Below, piece by piece: positions 28,746 through 35,790 of a stretch of DNA of 64,000 nt (position 1 is its first letter; every line of letters starts with the position of its first letter). The notes below the pieces were generated by a model that ran no database searches, was not told where the DNA came from, and saw only the letters and a program-made list of their open reading frames with translations. Position numbers and translations under genes: made by a program. The DNA is from Microcella daejeonensis (GTDB taxonomy: Bacteria; Actinomycetota; Actinomycetes; Actinomycetales; Microbacteriaceae), in contig NZ_CP113089.1 of NCBI RefSeq assembly GCF_026625045.1, positions 1,302,001-1,366,000 of the forward strand. The letters run 5' to 3'.

Positions 28746-29497
28746 ACGGTGGTGAGCTCGCGCGCGTTCGCGCCGCGATCGCGGACCTGCCCCCCCGGCT
28801 CCGCGGAGCTGCCGCGATCCAGGCGGGGAGGAGCATCGCCGCTCACGTCGTCCTCGATCGTCCGGAATCGACGCCACCGCGGGAGGAGTCGAACGATTGG
28901 TCGACCGTGTCTCTGCGTTGGATACTCTTCGCCTCCGCACACTTCCTCCCGGTCCTTATTGCGGGGCTGTCGCATCTCAGCGGTAGAGACGGTCGACTCG
29001 AGCCCGAAGCGGCGGCCGATTCATCACTGGTCAGCACGATCGTCGCCGTGGTGGTCTCTGTCATCGCCCTTCGCGTGATGCCGCGCATGCCGGCGCCCGT
29101 GCGGTCGGGCACTCGGATCACTCTGCTCATCGGGTGCATCGTGCTCCCCTTCGGGCTGGTTCTCGGACTGCTGCGGCTGGCGCTCGGTGAGACGAACGAG
29201 GTCGACGTGATGGTGCGGGCAGCGGTCGTGCAGGCGATCGGTGCTGTCTCCTTGTTCCTGCTCTGGCGTCGCGCGCGACCACGGACCGCGGCGACTGCTG
29301 ATTCTGCGTTGAGTGATGAAGAGTGCGCACGACTGCGACGCGCCGACCCCGCGGCCGCGCAGCGGATGAAGGACGCAGAGATCCAGGCGCTGCTGGCGCT
29401 GACCGCACTCGGCCAGGTGGATCAGCGGCTCGCGGAGCGGGAGAGCGCTCGGATCGACGAGCGCTGGGGTGCCGGTCTCATCGACGGGTCGTCGTGA
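28742..29497 (+). CDS. Array four-TM protein, copy 3 of 7
   Basis: 251 residues with GTG start. It is the most divergent copy in the first two TM helices (RWILFASAHFLPVLIAGLSHL; SLVSTIVAVVVSVIALRVM). It belongs with copies 4-6 in having VRSGTRITLLIGCIVLP and EVDVMVRAAVVQA around TM3/TM4. The tail is almost unchanged (AAAQRMKDAEIQALLALTAL). GTGA overlaps at both ends. Confidence 0.85.
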   Translation: MNGGELARVRAAIADLPPRLRGAAAIQAGRSIAAHVVLDRPESTPPREESNDWSTVSLRWILFASAHFLPVLIAGLSHLSGRDGRLEPEAAADSSLVSTIVAVVVSVIALRVMPRMPAPVRSGTRITLLIGCIVLPFGLVLGLLRLALGETNEVDVMVRAAVVQAIGAVSLFLLWRRARPRTAATADSALSDEECARLRRADPAAAQRMKDAEIQALLALTALGQVDQRLAERESARIDERWGAGLIDGSS

Positions 29498-30249
29498 GCG
29501 CCGCGGAACTTGCCCGCGTTCGCGCGAGGATCGCGCAACTGCCGGCTCGGGCGCGGGGTGCGGCAGCGGTCGACGCGGGCCGGGGGATCGCAGCGGAAGT
29601 GGTCCTCGGTGAACCCGCAGACCCCGACTTCGTCCACGATGGGCAGGATCTCTCCACCGTTCCCGTCCGATGGATCGTGTTCGGGTGCATCCAGCTCCTC
29701 TTCGTAATCATGGCTGGAGCCTCCCACTTCGGGGGACGCGGGGGGCGACTGGAGCCCGAGGAGGGTGCGAACGTCGCGCTCGTCTGCGTGATCGTCGGGG
29801 TCGCTCTCAGCGCCCTTGCGTTGCGGTTGTTGCCGATCATGCCTCCACCGGTGCGCACGGCCACTCGCACGACGCTCTTGATCGGCTCGGTCATTCTCCC
29901 GCTCGGATTCGTGCTCGGGATTGCTCGCCTGCTGTTCGGGGAGGCCTCCGAGGTCGACGTCATGGTGCGCGCAGCAATCGTTCAGGCGCTGGGCGCGTTC
30001 GTCCTGCTGATGATGTTCCGGCGGGTTCCCGGCCCGGTCGCGGTGTACCGGCGGTACGCCTTGAGTGATGCACAGTGCGCGCGTCTGCGCGCCGATGATC
30101 CTCCGGTCGCGCAGCGGATGAAGGACGCTGAGATCCAGGCTCTGCTCGCCCTTACAGCGCTCGGCCAGGTCGACCCGCAGCTCGCGGAGCGGGAGAGCGC
30201 GCGCATCGACGAGCGCTGGGGTGCCGGTCTCGTCGACGGGGCGTCGTGA
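29494..30249 (+). CDS. Array four-TM protein, copy 4 of 7
   Basis: 251 residues, GTG start, opening SAAELARVRARIAQLP shared with copy 5. TM1 WIVFGCIQLLFVIMAGASHFG, the loop GGRGGRLEPE, TM3 TLLIGSVILPLGFVLGIARLL. The C-terminal tail is identical in protein sequence to copies 1 and 2 through QVDPQLAERESARIDERWG. GTGA overlaps at both ends. Unknown function. Confidence 0.85.
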   Translation: MSAAELARVRARIAQLPARARGAAAVDAGRGIAAEVVLGEPADPDFVHDGQDLSTVPVRWIVFGCIQLLFVIMAGASHFGGRGGRLEPEEGANVALVCVIVGVALSALALRLLPIMPPPVRTATRTTLLIGSVILPLGFVLGIARLLFGEASEVDVMVRAAIVQALGAFVLLMMFRRVPGPVAVYRRYALSDAQCARLRADDPPVAQRMKDAEIQALLALTALGQVDPQLAERESARIDERWGAGLVDGAS

Positions 30250-31001
30250 GCGCCGCGGAACTTGCCCGCGTTCGCGCGGGAATCTCTCGCCTGCCTCCCC
30301 GTACCCGCGGCGCGGTGGCGGCCGATGCGGGGCGGGGTGTCGCGGCTGAGGTCGTTCTGGGCGACCCCGCTGAGGTGATCTCGGCGGACGATGCGGATGA
30401 ATTCTCGAATGTGCCAGTGCGGTGGATCGTGTTCGCCGCACTCCAGGCGCTCGCCGTGGGGGCGGCCGGCGCTTCCCACTTCGGAGGGCGCGGCGGACGA
30501 CTCGAGCCTGAGGTGGGCGCGAACGTGGCCCTCGTCAGCGCGATCATCGCCGTTCTGCTGAGTGTGCTCGCCGTGCGGCTGCTCCCCGTCATGTCGCTGC
30601 CGATGCGCAGGGCCACGCGGATCACGGTGCTGGTCGGCTCGATCCTCATCCCTGTCGGGTTGGTCGTCGGGCTCGCCCGTCTGGTCCTCGGCGAGGCCGA
30701 CGAGGTCGACGTCATGGTGCGAGCGGCGGTAGTGCAAGCGCTGGCCGCCGCTGCTCTGCTCGTGCTGTTGAGACGCATGCCCAGCCCGGTCGAGGCCTAT
30801 CGGCGACGCGCCCTGACCGACGAGGAGTGCGCACGTCTGATCGCGATGAATCCGGAGAAGGCCCAGCGGATGAAGGACGCCGAGATCCATGCTCTCCTCG
30901 CCCAGAAAGCGCTCGGCCAGGTCGATCAGCGGCTCGCGGATCGGGAGGGCGCGAGGCTCGACGAGCGCTGGGGCGTCGGTCTCGTCGACGGGGCCTCATG
31001 A
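30246..31001 (+). CDS. Array four-TM protein, copy 5 of 7
   Basis: 251 residues. Its first dozen codons are nearly the same as copy 4, suggesting recent exchange. TM1 WIVFAALQALAVGAAGASHFG, TM3 ITVLVGSILIPVGLVVGLARL. The tail has drifted more than in the others (AEIHALLAQKALGQVDQRLADREGARLDERWGV). It overlaps copy 6 by ATGA. Confidence 0.85.
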   Translation: MSAAELARVRAGISRLPPRTRGAVAADAGRGVAAEVVLGDPAEVISADDADEFSNVPVRWIVFAALQALAVGAAGASHFGGRGGRLEPEVGANVALVSAIIAVLLSVLAVRLLPVMSLPMRRATRITVLVGSILIPVGLVVGLARLVLGEADEVDVMVRAAVVQALAAAALLVLLRRMPSPVEAYRRRALTDEECARLIAMNPEKAQRMKDAEIHALLAQKALGQVDQRLADREGARLDERWGVGLVDGAS

Positions 31002-31753
31002 GCGACGCAGAGCTTGCGGATGTGCGCGAGCGGGTGGCGAACGTTTCCGGCCGTTTGCGAGGAAGAGCCGCCATCGCGGCAGGGAGGGGCATCGCCGCGT
31101 CTCAGGTGCTCGACGGTCATCCTCAATCGTCGACGACGGCGGACTCGTGGGACTTCTCGGCGGAGCCGGTGCGTTGGATCGTGTTCGGGACGGTGCAGCT
31201 CGCGGTCACCATCGCCGCTGGCGCCTCGCACATCAGGACCCGCAGCGGCGGGCTCGAGACGGAGACGGCCGCCGATGTCGCCCTCGTCAGCACGCTCGTC
31301 GCCGTGGCGATGGCGTTCATCGCGGTGCGGCTCCTGCCGAGGATGTCGCCGGCGATGCGGACGGCGACGCGCACCTGCTTCTTGGTCGGCTGCGTCATCC
31401 TGCCGCTCGGAATCGCCATGGGGTTGCAGAGGATCCTGACGGATCAGGCGTACGAGATCGATGTGATGCTGCGCGCGATCGCGGTGCAGACTGTGGGGCT
31501 CGTCGTCATGATCGTGCTGTGGCGCCGCTATCCAGGTCCCGTCACTCTTCTCCGCCGCGCTGCATTCTCCGACGCGCAGTGCGTCGAGCTGCGCGAGCGC
31601 GACCCGGAGCTCGCGCAGCGGATGAAGGACGCCGAGATCCAGGCGCTGCTCGCCCCGACCGTTCTGGGGCACATCACCCCGCGGCTCGCGGAGCGCGAGA
31701 GCGCCAGGATCGACGAACGGTGGGGCGTCGGTCTCGTCGACGGGGTTTCATGA
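30998..31753 (+). CDS. Array four-TM protein, copy 6 of 7
   Basis: 251 residues; most divergent overall. The loop after TM1 is HIRTRSGGLETE rather than HFGGRGGRLEPE, and the tail reads ALLAPTVLGHITPRLAERESARIDERWGV. TM helices are retained. It starts ATG overlapping copy 5 and its TGA overlaps the ATG of copy 7. Confidence 0.83.
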   Translation: MSDAELADVRERVANVSGRLRGRAAIAAGRGIAASQVLDGHPQSSTTADSWDFSAEPVRWIVFGTVQLAVTIAAGASHIRTRSGGLETETAADVALVSTLVAVAMAFIAVRLLPRMSPAMRTATRTCFLVGCVILPLGIAMGLQRILTDQAYEIDVMLRAIAVQTVGLVVMIVLWRRYPGPVTLLRRAAFSDAQCVELRERDPELAQRMKDAEIQALLAPTVLGHITPRLAERESARIDERWGVGLVDGVS

Positions 31754-32508
31754 GCGAGAGGGAGCTCGCTCGCGTTCGCGATCAGGTCGCGCAGTTGCCT
31801 GGGAGTCTTCGCGGCCCATCCGCGGTCGATGCGGGTCGGGGGGTCGCCGCGGAGGCTGTCCTGCAGGCGCCCGCCGCCGGGGATGACTATCCGAGCACGC
31901 AGGATCTCTCTTCCGTCTCGGGACGGTGGATCGCATTCGGGTCCGTGCAGCTCGTTTCCGCGATCCTGGCGGGCGCATCGCACTTCGGTGCGCGCGGGGG
32001 CCGACTTGAACCGGAGATCGCGGCGAATATCGCCGTCATCGGCACACTCGCCTCCGTCATCTTCGGGGTGCTCGCGCTCCGCCTCGGGGCGTCGATGCCG
32101 ATGGTGCTGCGGTCCGCACGACGGACCCCGATCATCGTCGCCTTGGTCCGTCTGCCCATCGGCTTCACGCTGGGTCTGGTCCGCCTCCTCACGGGGGAGT
32201 CGTATGAGGATGTCGAGATGATCCGGGCGGCTGTGGTGCAAGCTGTGGGGTTCGCCGCACTCCTCGTGATCATTCGTCTCACGCCGGGAGCGGTTGAGCT
32301 GCGGGCTCGAGCCGGACTCTCGGACGCGGAGTGCGCGGAACTCCGTGTTCGTGACCCGGAGCTCGCGCAACGGATGAAGGATGCCGAGATCCAGGCGCTG
32401 CTGGCGCTCACGGCGCTCGGGCAGGTCGATCAACAGCTCGCGGAGCGCGAGAGCGTGCGCATCGACGAGCGCTGGGGCGAAAGTGGGGAGTCCTCCCCAT
32501 CGACGTGA
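31750..32508 (+). CDS. Array four-TM protein, copy 7 of 7, altered C-terminus
   Basis: 252 residues. Very close to copy 1 along its whole length, including the variable segment (QAPAAGDDYPSTQDLSSVSGRW). One Leu in TM3 is replaced by Arg (ALVRLPIGF) and RR after TM4 by RL. The tail follows the array consensus to RIDERWG and then departs: instead of VGLVDG-x-S it reads ESGESSPST, because the frame runs into box 4. The last gene of the array is therefore fused to the regulatory region of module B. Confidence 0.83.
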   Translation: MSERELARVRDQVAQLPGSLRGPSAVDAGRGVAAEAVLQAPAAGDDYPSTQDLSSVSGRWIAFGSVQLVSAILAGASHFGARGGRLEPEIAANIAVIGTLASVIFGVLALRLGASMPMVLRSARRTPIIVALVRLPIGFTLGLVRLLTGESYEDVEMIRAAVVQAVGFAALLVIIRLTPGAVELRARAGLSDAECAELRVRDPELAQRMKDAEIQALLALTALGQVDQQLAERESVRIDERWGESGESSPST

Positions 32509-32529
32509 GGAAAACTGCCGCACTACGGT
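32483..32529 (+). promoter_or_regulatory. T7-locus box 4: palindrome plus -10
   Basis: GTGGGGA-GTCC-TCCCCAT (32483-32500), then 23 bp to TACGGT (32524-32529). It lies inside the 3' end of array copy 7 and drives module B. The 18-bp palindrome is the same as box 3. Confidence 0.72.
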
Positions 32530-32577
32530 GGAGCCATCGGGGCCCGCAGGGGGCCGCACACGAACGAAAGGGTCATC

Positions 32578-32865
32578 ATGGCTGACTTCAAGGCCACTTA
32601 CAGCGAGATGGAGCGCATGGCGAGCCGCCTGGAGGCAGGCCGTGAGGACATCGCCGAGATCCTCCGCTCGCTCAAGAGCGAGGTCGAGGCGCTCACGAAC
32701 GACGAGTTCCGCACGCAGCAGGCCTCGGGCAAGTTCAACGACGGCTACGGCGAGCTCACCGAGGGCCTCAAGAGCGCCATCGAGGGCATCCGCGACATGG
32801 GCGAGTCGCTCACGAAGATGATGCGAGCGATCCAGGACACGGACGCGGCGCTCGCCGGCAACTGA
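32578..32865 (+). CDS. WXG100 family protein, module B
   Basis: 95 residues; the most typical WXG100/ESAT-6 protein of the locus: helix 1 ATYSEMERMASRLEAGREDIAEILRSLKSEVEAL, turn DEFRTQQASGKF, helix 2 GYGELTEGLKSAIEGIRDMGESLTKMMRAI. The tryptophan of W-x-G is replaced by Phe (DEF-x-T). A small acidic, Cys-free protein expected to dimerise and pass through the EssC-like motor. It is first after box 4, with a GAAAGG site. A strong hairpin follows, which may keep its expression above the genes downstream. Confidence 0.9.
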   Translation: MADFKATYSEMERMASRLEAGREDIAEILRSLKSEVEALTNDEFRTQQASGKFNDGYGELTEGLKSAIEGIRDMGESLTKMMRAIQDTDAALAGN

Positions 32866-32878
32866 TCCGCGCCTCACA

Positions 32879-32910
32879 TCGAGCCGGGCGGCCACGGCCG
32901 CCCGGCTCGA
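32879..32910 (+). terminator. Strong hairpin after the WXG100 gene
   Basis: Perfect 15-bp arms (TCGAGCCGGGCGGCC / GGCCGCCCGGCTCGA) around AC, 13 bp after the WXG100 stop. No new promoter is evident before 32952, so it is probably a partial terminator or mRNA-stability element within the operon. Confidence 0.65.
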
Positions 32911-32951
32911 GCTCCGCCCGTGCACGATGACCACCGACGAAAGAGCAGCGC

Positions 32952-33281
32952 ATGTCTGATGTCATCATCGATGTGACGACCCTGAGCGCCTTGAACTCAG
33001 CGCTCAAGCGCATCCTCGTCGAGTTCGACGAGGTCGGATCGACCACGGGCGAGCTCCAGGACGCGATCGATCGGCCCGCCGACCGATCGGGTCTGCGCGA
33101 CCGCACGCGCGATTTCGAGTCCGGCTGGGACGACCGGCGCTCGGCCCTCGTCGAGAAGCTCACGGCGATCCAGGCCTCAGTCGAATCGACCTGCACCGGA
33201 TGGCTCGATTTCGATTCCGAGCTCGCGAACAACCTCACCCTCGACGCCAGCGGCGGGGCCGCGCCGGTGTCGGACGTCTGA
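32952..33281 (+). CDS. WXG100-like protein, module B
   Basis: 109 residues. Helical hairpin with the turn FESGWDDRR (about residues 56-64). It is a paralogue of the module A protein at 24272: similar spacing of L-x-x-x-L, FDEV, GELQDAI and DFESGW. It ends with a short Gly/Ala-rich tail. ATG start with GAAAGAG. Probably the dedicated partner of the LXG-like protein starting 15 bp downstream. Confidence 0.83.
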   Translation: MSDVIIDVTTLSALNSALKRILVEFDEVGSTTGELQDAIDRPADRSGLRDRTRDFESGWDDRRSALVEKLTAIQASVESTCTGWLDFDSELANNLTLDASGGAAPVSDV

Positions 33282-33296
33282 CCCCCGGAGGGCATC

Positions 33297-34640
33297 GTGA
33301 CTGATCTGAGAACGCACGCGGGACGGCGAGTGGAGGTTCTCGCCGGTGAGCCTGCGCGCATCATCGCGCGCGGCGAGGCCATCGAAGCGCTCGGGGCCCA
33401 GATGGAGGGCGCGGCGCAGGTGCTGCGCGACATCGGCGACGGCGCCGAGGAGCAGAAGGGCCGGTCGATCGAACGGATCCAGCAGGAGGTCGGCGATGTC
33501 CATGAGGAACTGCACCGGGCCTCGCAGCGCTACTCCCCGACGGGGCGGATCATGCGCACGTACGGTCAGGCGCTCGACGACGTGCAGGTGCAGATGCGAC
33601 GCCTCGTGGCGGAGGCCGAGGCAGCCCAGGCCGAGCTGATCCGTCGCCGGTCTCTCGCCGCGAGCGCGGCCGCGGAGGCACAGGATTACACCCCCGACGA
33701 CGCTGATCCCTCGGCGACCACGACCGCCGATCGGCTCGCGACGACCGCCTCCTCGGCGCTCCTCCTCGCCGATGCAGCAGTGGACGATCTCGATGCGGTG
33801 CTGCGCGCCTACGATGCCGAGTTCGAGACCTGGGACATCGCGTACGAGGCTGCGCTGTCCGGCATCGAGGATGCGACGGAGGGGAACGTCACCGATCACT
33901 GGACAGACGACCTCGCTGGCGTCGTCGAGGAGGTGCTCGTCGTTCTGCAGATCGCGGGCGTCATCCTCGCGATCGCGGCGCTCGTCATCGGCGGGCCGCT
34001 GTTCGCCGCCCTCGCCGCGCTCGCCGGAGTGCTCGCACTGCTGGGCACGCTGTACCTCGCCGCGAAAGGGCGCCGTAACGGATCCGACATCGCCTGGGCG
34101 GTCGTCGGCGTGCTCCCGTTCGGCAAGCTCGGCAAGGTCTTCCAGTCAGGACGACGCCTGACAGGCATCCGGGAGTTCGCGACCGGGCCGGTGATGGAGA
34201 TCGTCACGCCCGTGCGCCGTCTCGTCGCGATCCGCCGACTACCGAGCGCCGACGTGATCCGTCAGGGGGGCGGAATGGGATCGCGAGCCGCGCAGGGGCT
34301 CGCCCAGCGGTTGCGCACCGACTTCACGGCGTTCACCGGCGGTGGGGCGTCGGGCATCGTGACCCGCATCTCGCAGGGTTCTAGTCGCACCTGGGTCACC
34401 GGCGTAGTCGACAACTTCGCGTCGATGACCCCTCATCATCAGAGCCTCGTCCGGCCGCACCTCGGTGCGCTCGGTGACGTCGTGAGCGGCGCTCCCGTGG
34501 TGACGATGCCCGAGATGGCGATCAACGTCGTCGAGTTCGGCATCAAGCGCACGAACATGGTCGTCCGAGGCACCTCCGACGCGATGGCCGCGTTCGGCGA
34601 GCAGCCGGTCGACGCGTGGTCGGCCGAGCTCGCTCGATGA
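33297..34640 (+). CDS. LXG-like protein with central hydrophobic hairpin, module B
   Basis: 447 residues, GTG start after CCCGGAGGG. N-terminal 200 residues are long charged helices (RIIARGEAIEALGAQM, VHEELHRASQRYSPTGRIM, LDDVQVQMRRLVAEAEAAQAE). The hydrophobic hairpin (VLQIAGVILAIAALVIGGPL and FAALAALAGVLALLGTLYLA, about residues 217-258) is followed by SDIAWAVVGVLPFGKLGKVF. It is homologous in plan and in the P-F-G motif to the 24585 protein. The C-terminus carries no recognised toxin fold. ATGA overlap with the next gene. Candidate secreted substrate or translocation component. Confidence 0.78.
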   Translation: MTDLRTHAGRRVEVLAGEPARIIARGEAIEALGAQMEGAAQVLRDIGDGAEEQKGRSIERIQQEVGDVHEELHRASQRYSPTGRIMRTYGQALDDVQVQMRRLVAEAEAAQAELIRRRSLAASAAAEAQDYTPDDADPSATTTADRLATTASSALLLADAAVDDLDAVLRAYDAEFETWDIAYEAALSGIEDATEGNVTDHWTDDLAGVVEEVLVVLQIAGVILAIAALVIGGPLFAALAALAGVLALLGTLYLAAKGRRNGSDIAWAVVGVLPFGKLGKVFQSGRRLTGIREFATGPVMEIVTPVRRLVAIRRLPSADVIRQGGGMGSRAAQGLAQRLRTDFTAFTGGGASGIVTRISQGSSRTWVTGVVDNFASMTPHHQSLVRPHLGALGDVVSGAPVVTMPEMAINVVEFGIKRTNMVVRGTSDAMAAFGEQPVDAWSAELAR

Positions 34641-35245
34641 CGATGGCGTCGACGCCGGCAGCGGATATCGGGATCCCGCCCTATCGGCTTCTTCTGCCGA
34701 ACGGGTGGGACGAGGCCGCGGCGAGCTCCGCCACCGCGGAAGAGCTCGTCCTCCGCGGAAGCGAGATCATGAAGCGCGCCCATCGACCCGATCTCGACGT
34801 CGAGTTCCGGTCGGCGATCCGCCGGGCTTTCGCCCAGCTGCGGTCGAACGATGCCGTCGCTGTCTACCTGCAGCGGGACGTGCCGGCCGAGCAGGTCATG
34901 CCGATGTCGATCATCGTGTCCGTCCGACGGGCGCCCGAGGGTCGCTCGCTCGATGGCGAGGTAGCCGCCATGTTCCGAGAAGGAGGCGCGCAGTTCCTCC
35001 GTGATGATCGCGCGATCGTCCGGATGGAGGCGGATCGCGCGCTCGAGGGCCTCGATCGGGGCATCCGCACCAAGCAGATCGCGTACGTCATCGCGGTGCC
35101 CGGCTCCGCACGCACGCGCGCGCTGCAGTTCACGACCGCCGTGCCGTACCCCGCCGGCGCCGATGATGACGCGATGCGGATGGTCGATGAGATGGTCGCG
35201 CTGAGTGACGTCATCGTCAGCACCTTCGCGTGGGAGAGACCATGA
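34637..35245 (+). CDS. Module B small protein 1
   Basis: 202 residues, paralogue of the 25976 protein: YRLLLPNGWDE opening, RPDLDVEFRSAIRRAFAQL helix, AVAVYLQRDVP strand, and end VALSDVIVSTFAWERP (compare LALGDVMLASLTWRTP). No TM or signal. It overlaps both neighbours by ATGA. Unknown function; conserved position suggests it handles the LXG-like protein. Confidence 0.75.
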   Translation: MTMASTPAADIGIPPYRLLLPNGWDEAAASSATAEELVLRGSEIMKRAHRPDLDVEFRSAIRRAFAQLRSNDAVAVYLQRDVPAEQVMPMSIIVSVRRAPEGRSLDGEVAAMFREGGAQFLRDDRAIVRMEADRALEGLDRGIRTKQIAYVIAVPGSARTRALQFTTAVPYPAGADDDAMRMVDEMVALSDVIVSTFAWERP

Positions 35246-35790
35246 GCGGCTACGAGCTGTCCTACGACGCCGGTTGCTGGTACAGGCTGCCGGATTCCGG
35301 TGACGCCCGCGGATTCGCCGACGAGGTCGTGGCCGACCTCCGCGCGTCCCGCCCCGATCTGGATGCCGACGACGCCCACGCGGTCAGGGGCGTGGCGGAG
35401 GCCGTCGTGCTCTCACGCCCCGACGACGCGTCCGAGTCCTTCCTGTTCCTGCCCGCCGACGTCGGTGCGCTGGGGGTCGCCCATCTCAGCATCATCGTTC
35501 CCGCAGCCGGCGAGATCTACTCCGCTGTCGACGTCATGGCCGCGGCGGACGACGCGCTACTGCCACCCGCGCGGAGCGACCTCGAGTTCGCGTCGCTCGG
35601 ACGGGGTTCGCGCATCATCACCGTCACCCCGGGGGGAGACGGGCTGCCGGCTGCGCGCATCGAGTACCTCTTCTCGGACGGTCCGGCCGTGCTCATGGTC
35701 TCTGCCCTGGCCCGATCGGTGCGCGACGCCGGCATCATGACATCGGCCATGGACGAGCTGCTCGCCGGCTTCCGCTGGATGCCGGCGTGA
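35242..35790 (+). CDS. Module B small protein 2
   Basis: 182 residues, paralogue of the 26545 protein by position, length and C-terminal helix (MTSAMDELLAGFRWMPA). Internal strands FLFLPADVGALGVAHLSIIVPAA and RIEYLFSDGPAVLMVSAL. No TM segments or known motifs. Its TGA overlaps the GTG of the next gene. Confidence 0.74.
   Translation: MSGYELSYDAGCWYRLPDSGDARGFADEVVADLRASRPDLDADDAHAVRGVAEAVVLSRPDDASESFLFLPADVGALGVAHLSIIVPAAGEIYSAVDVMAAADDALLPPARSDLEFASLGRGSRIITVTPGGDGLPAARIEYLFSDGPAVLMVSALARSVRDAGIMTSAMDELLAGFRWMPA

Larger units (their letters stand above)
27732..32480 (+). repeat. Tandem array of seven ~755-bp gene units
   Basis: Direct repeats with a period of about 752-756 bp. The best-conserved part is the 138-bp 3' end of each unit (27732-27869, 28608-28745, 29360-29497, 30112-30249, 30864-31001, 31616-31753, and 32368-32480 truncated) plus the first ~40 bp of the next unit. 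The middle of the units (variable pre-TM1 segment and TM helices) diverges much more. Confidence 0.88.

Noticed and set aside
27114..32508. Array considered as a CRISPR-like or transposon-borne repeat
   Set aside because: Units are full, intact genes with overlapping start/stop codons; there are no spacers, terminal inverted repeats, target duplications or transposase.
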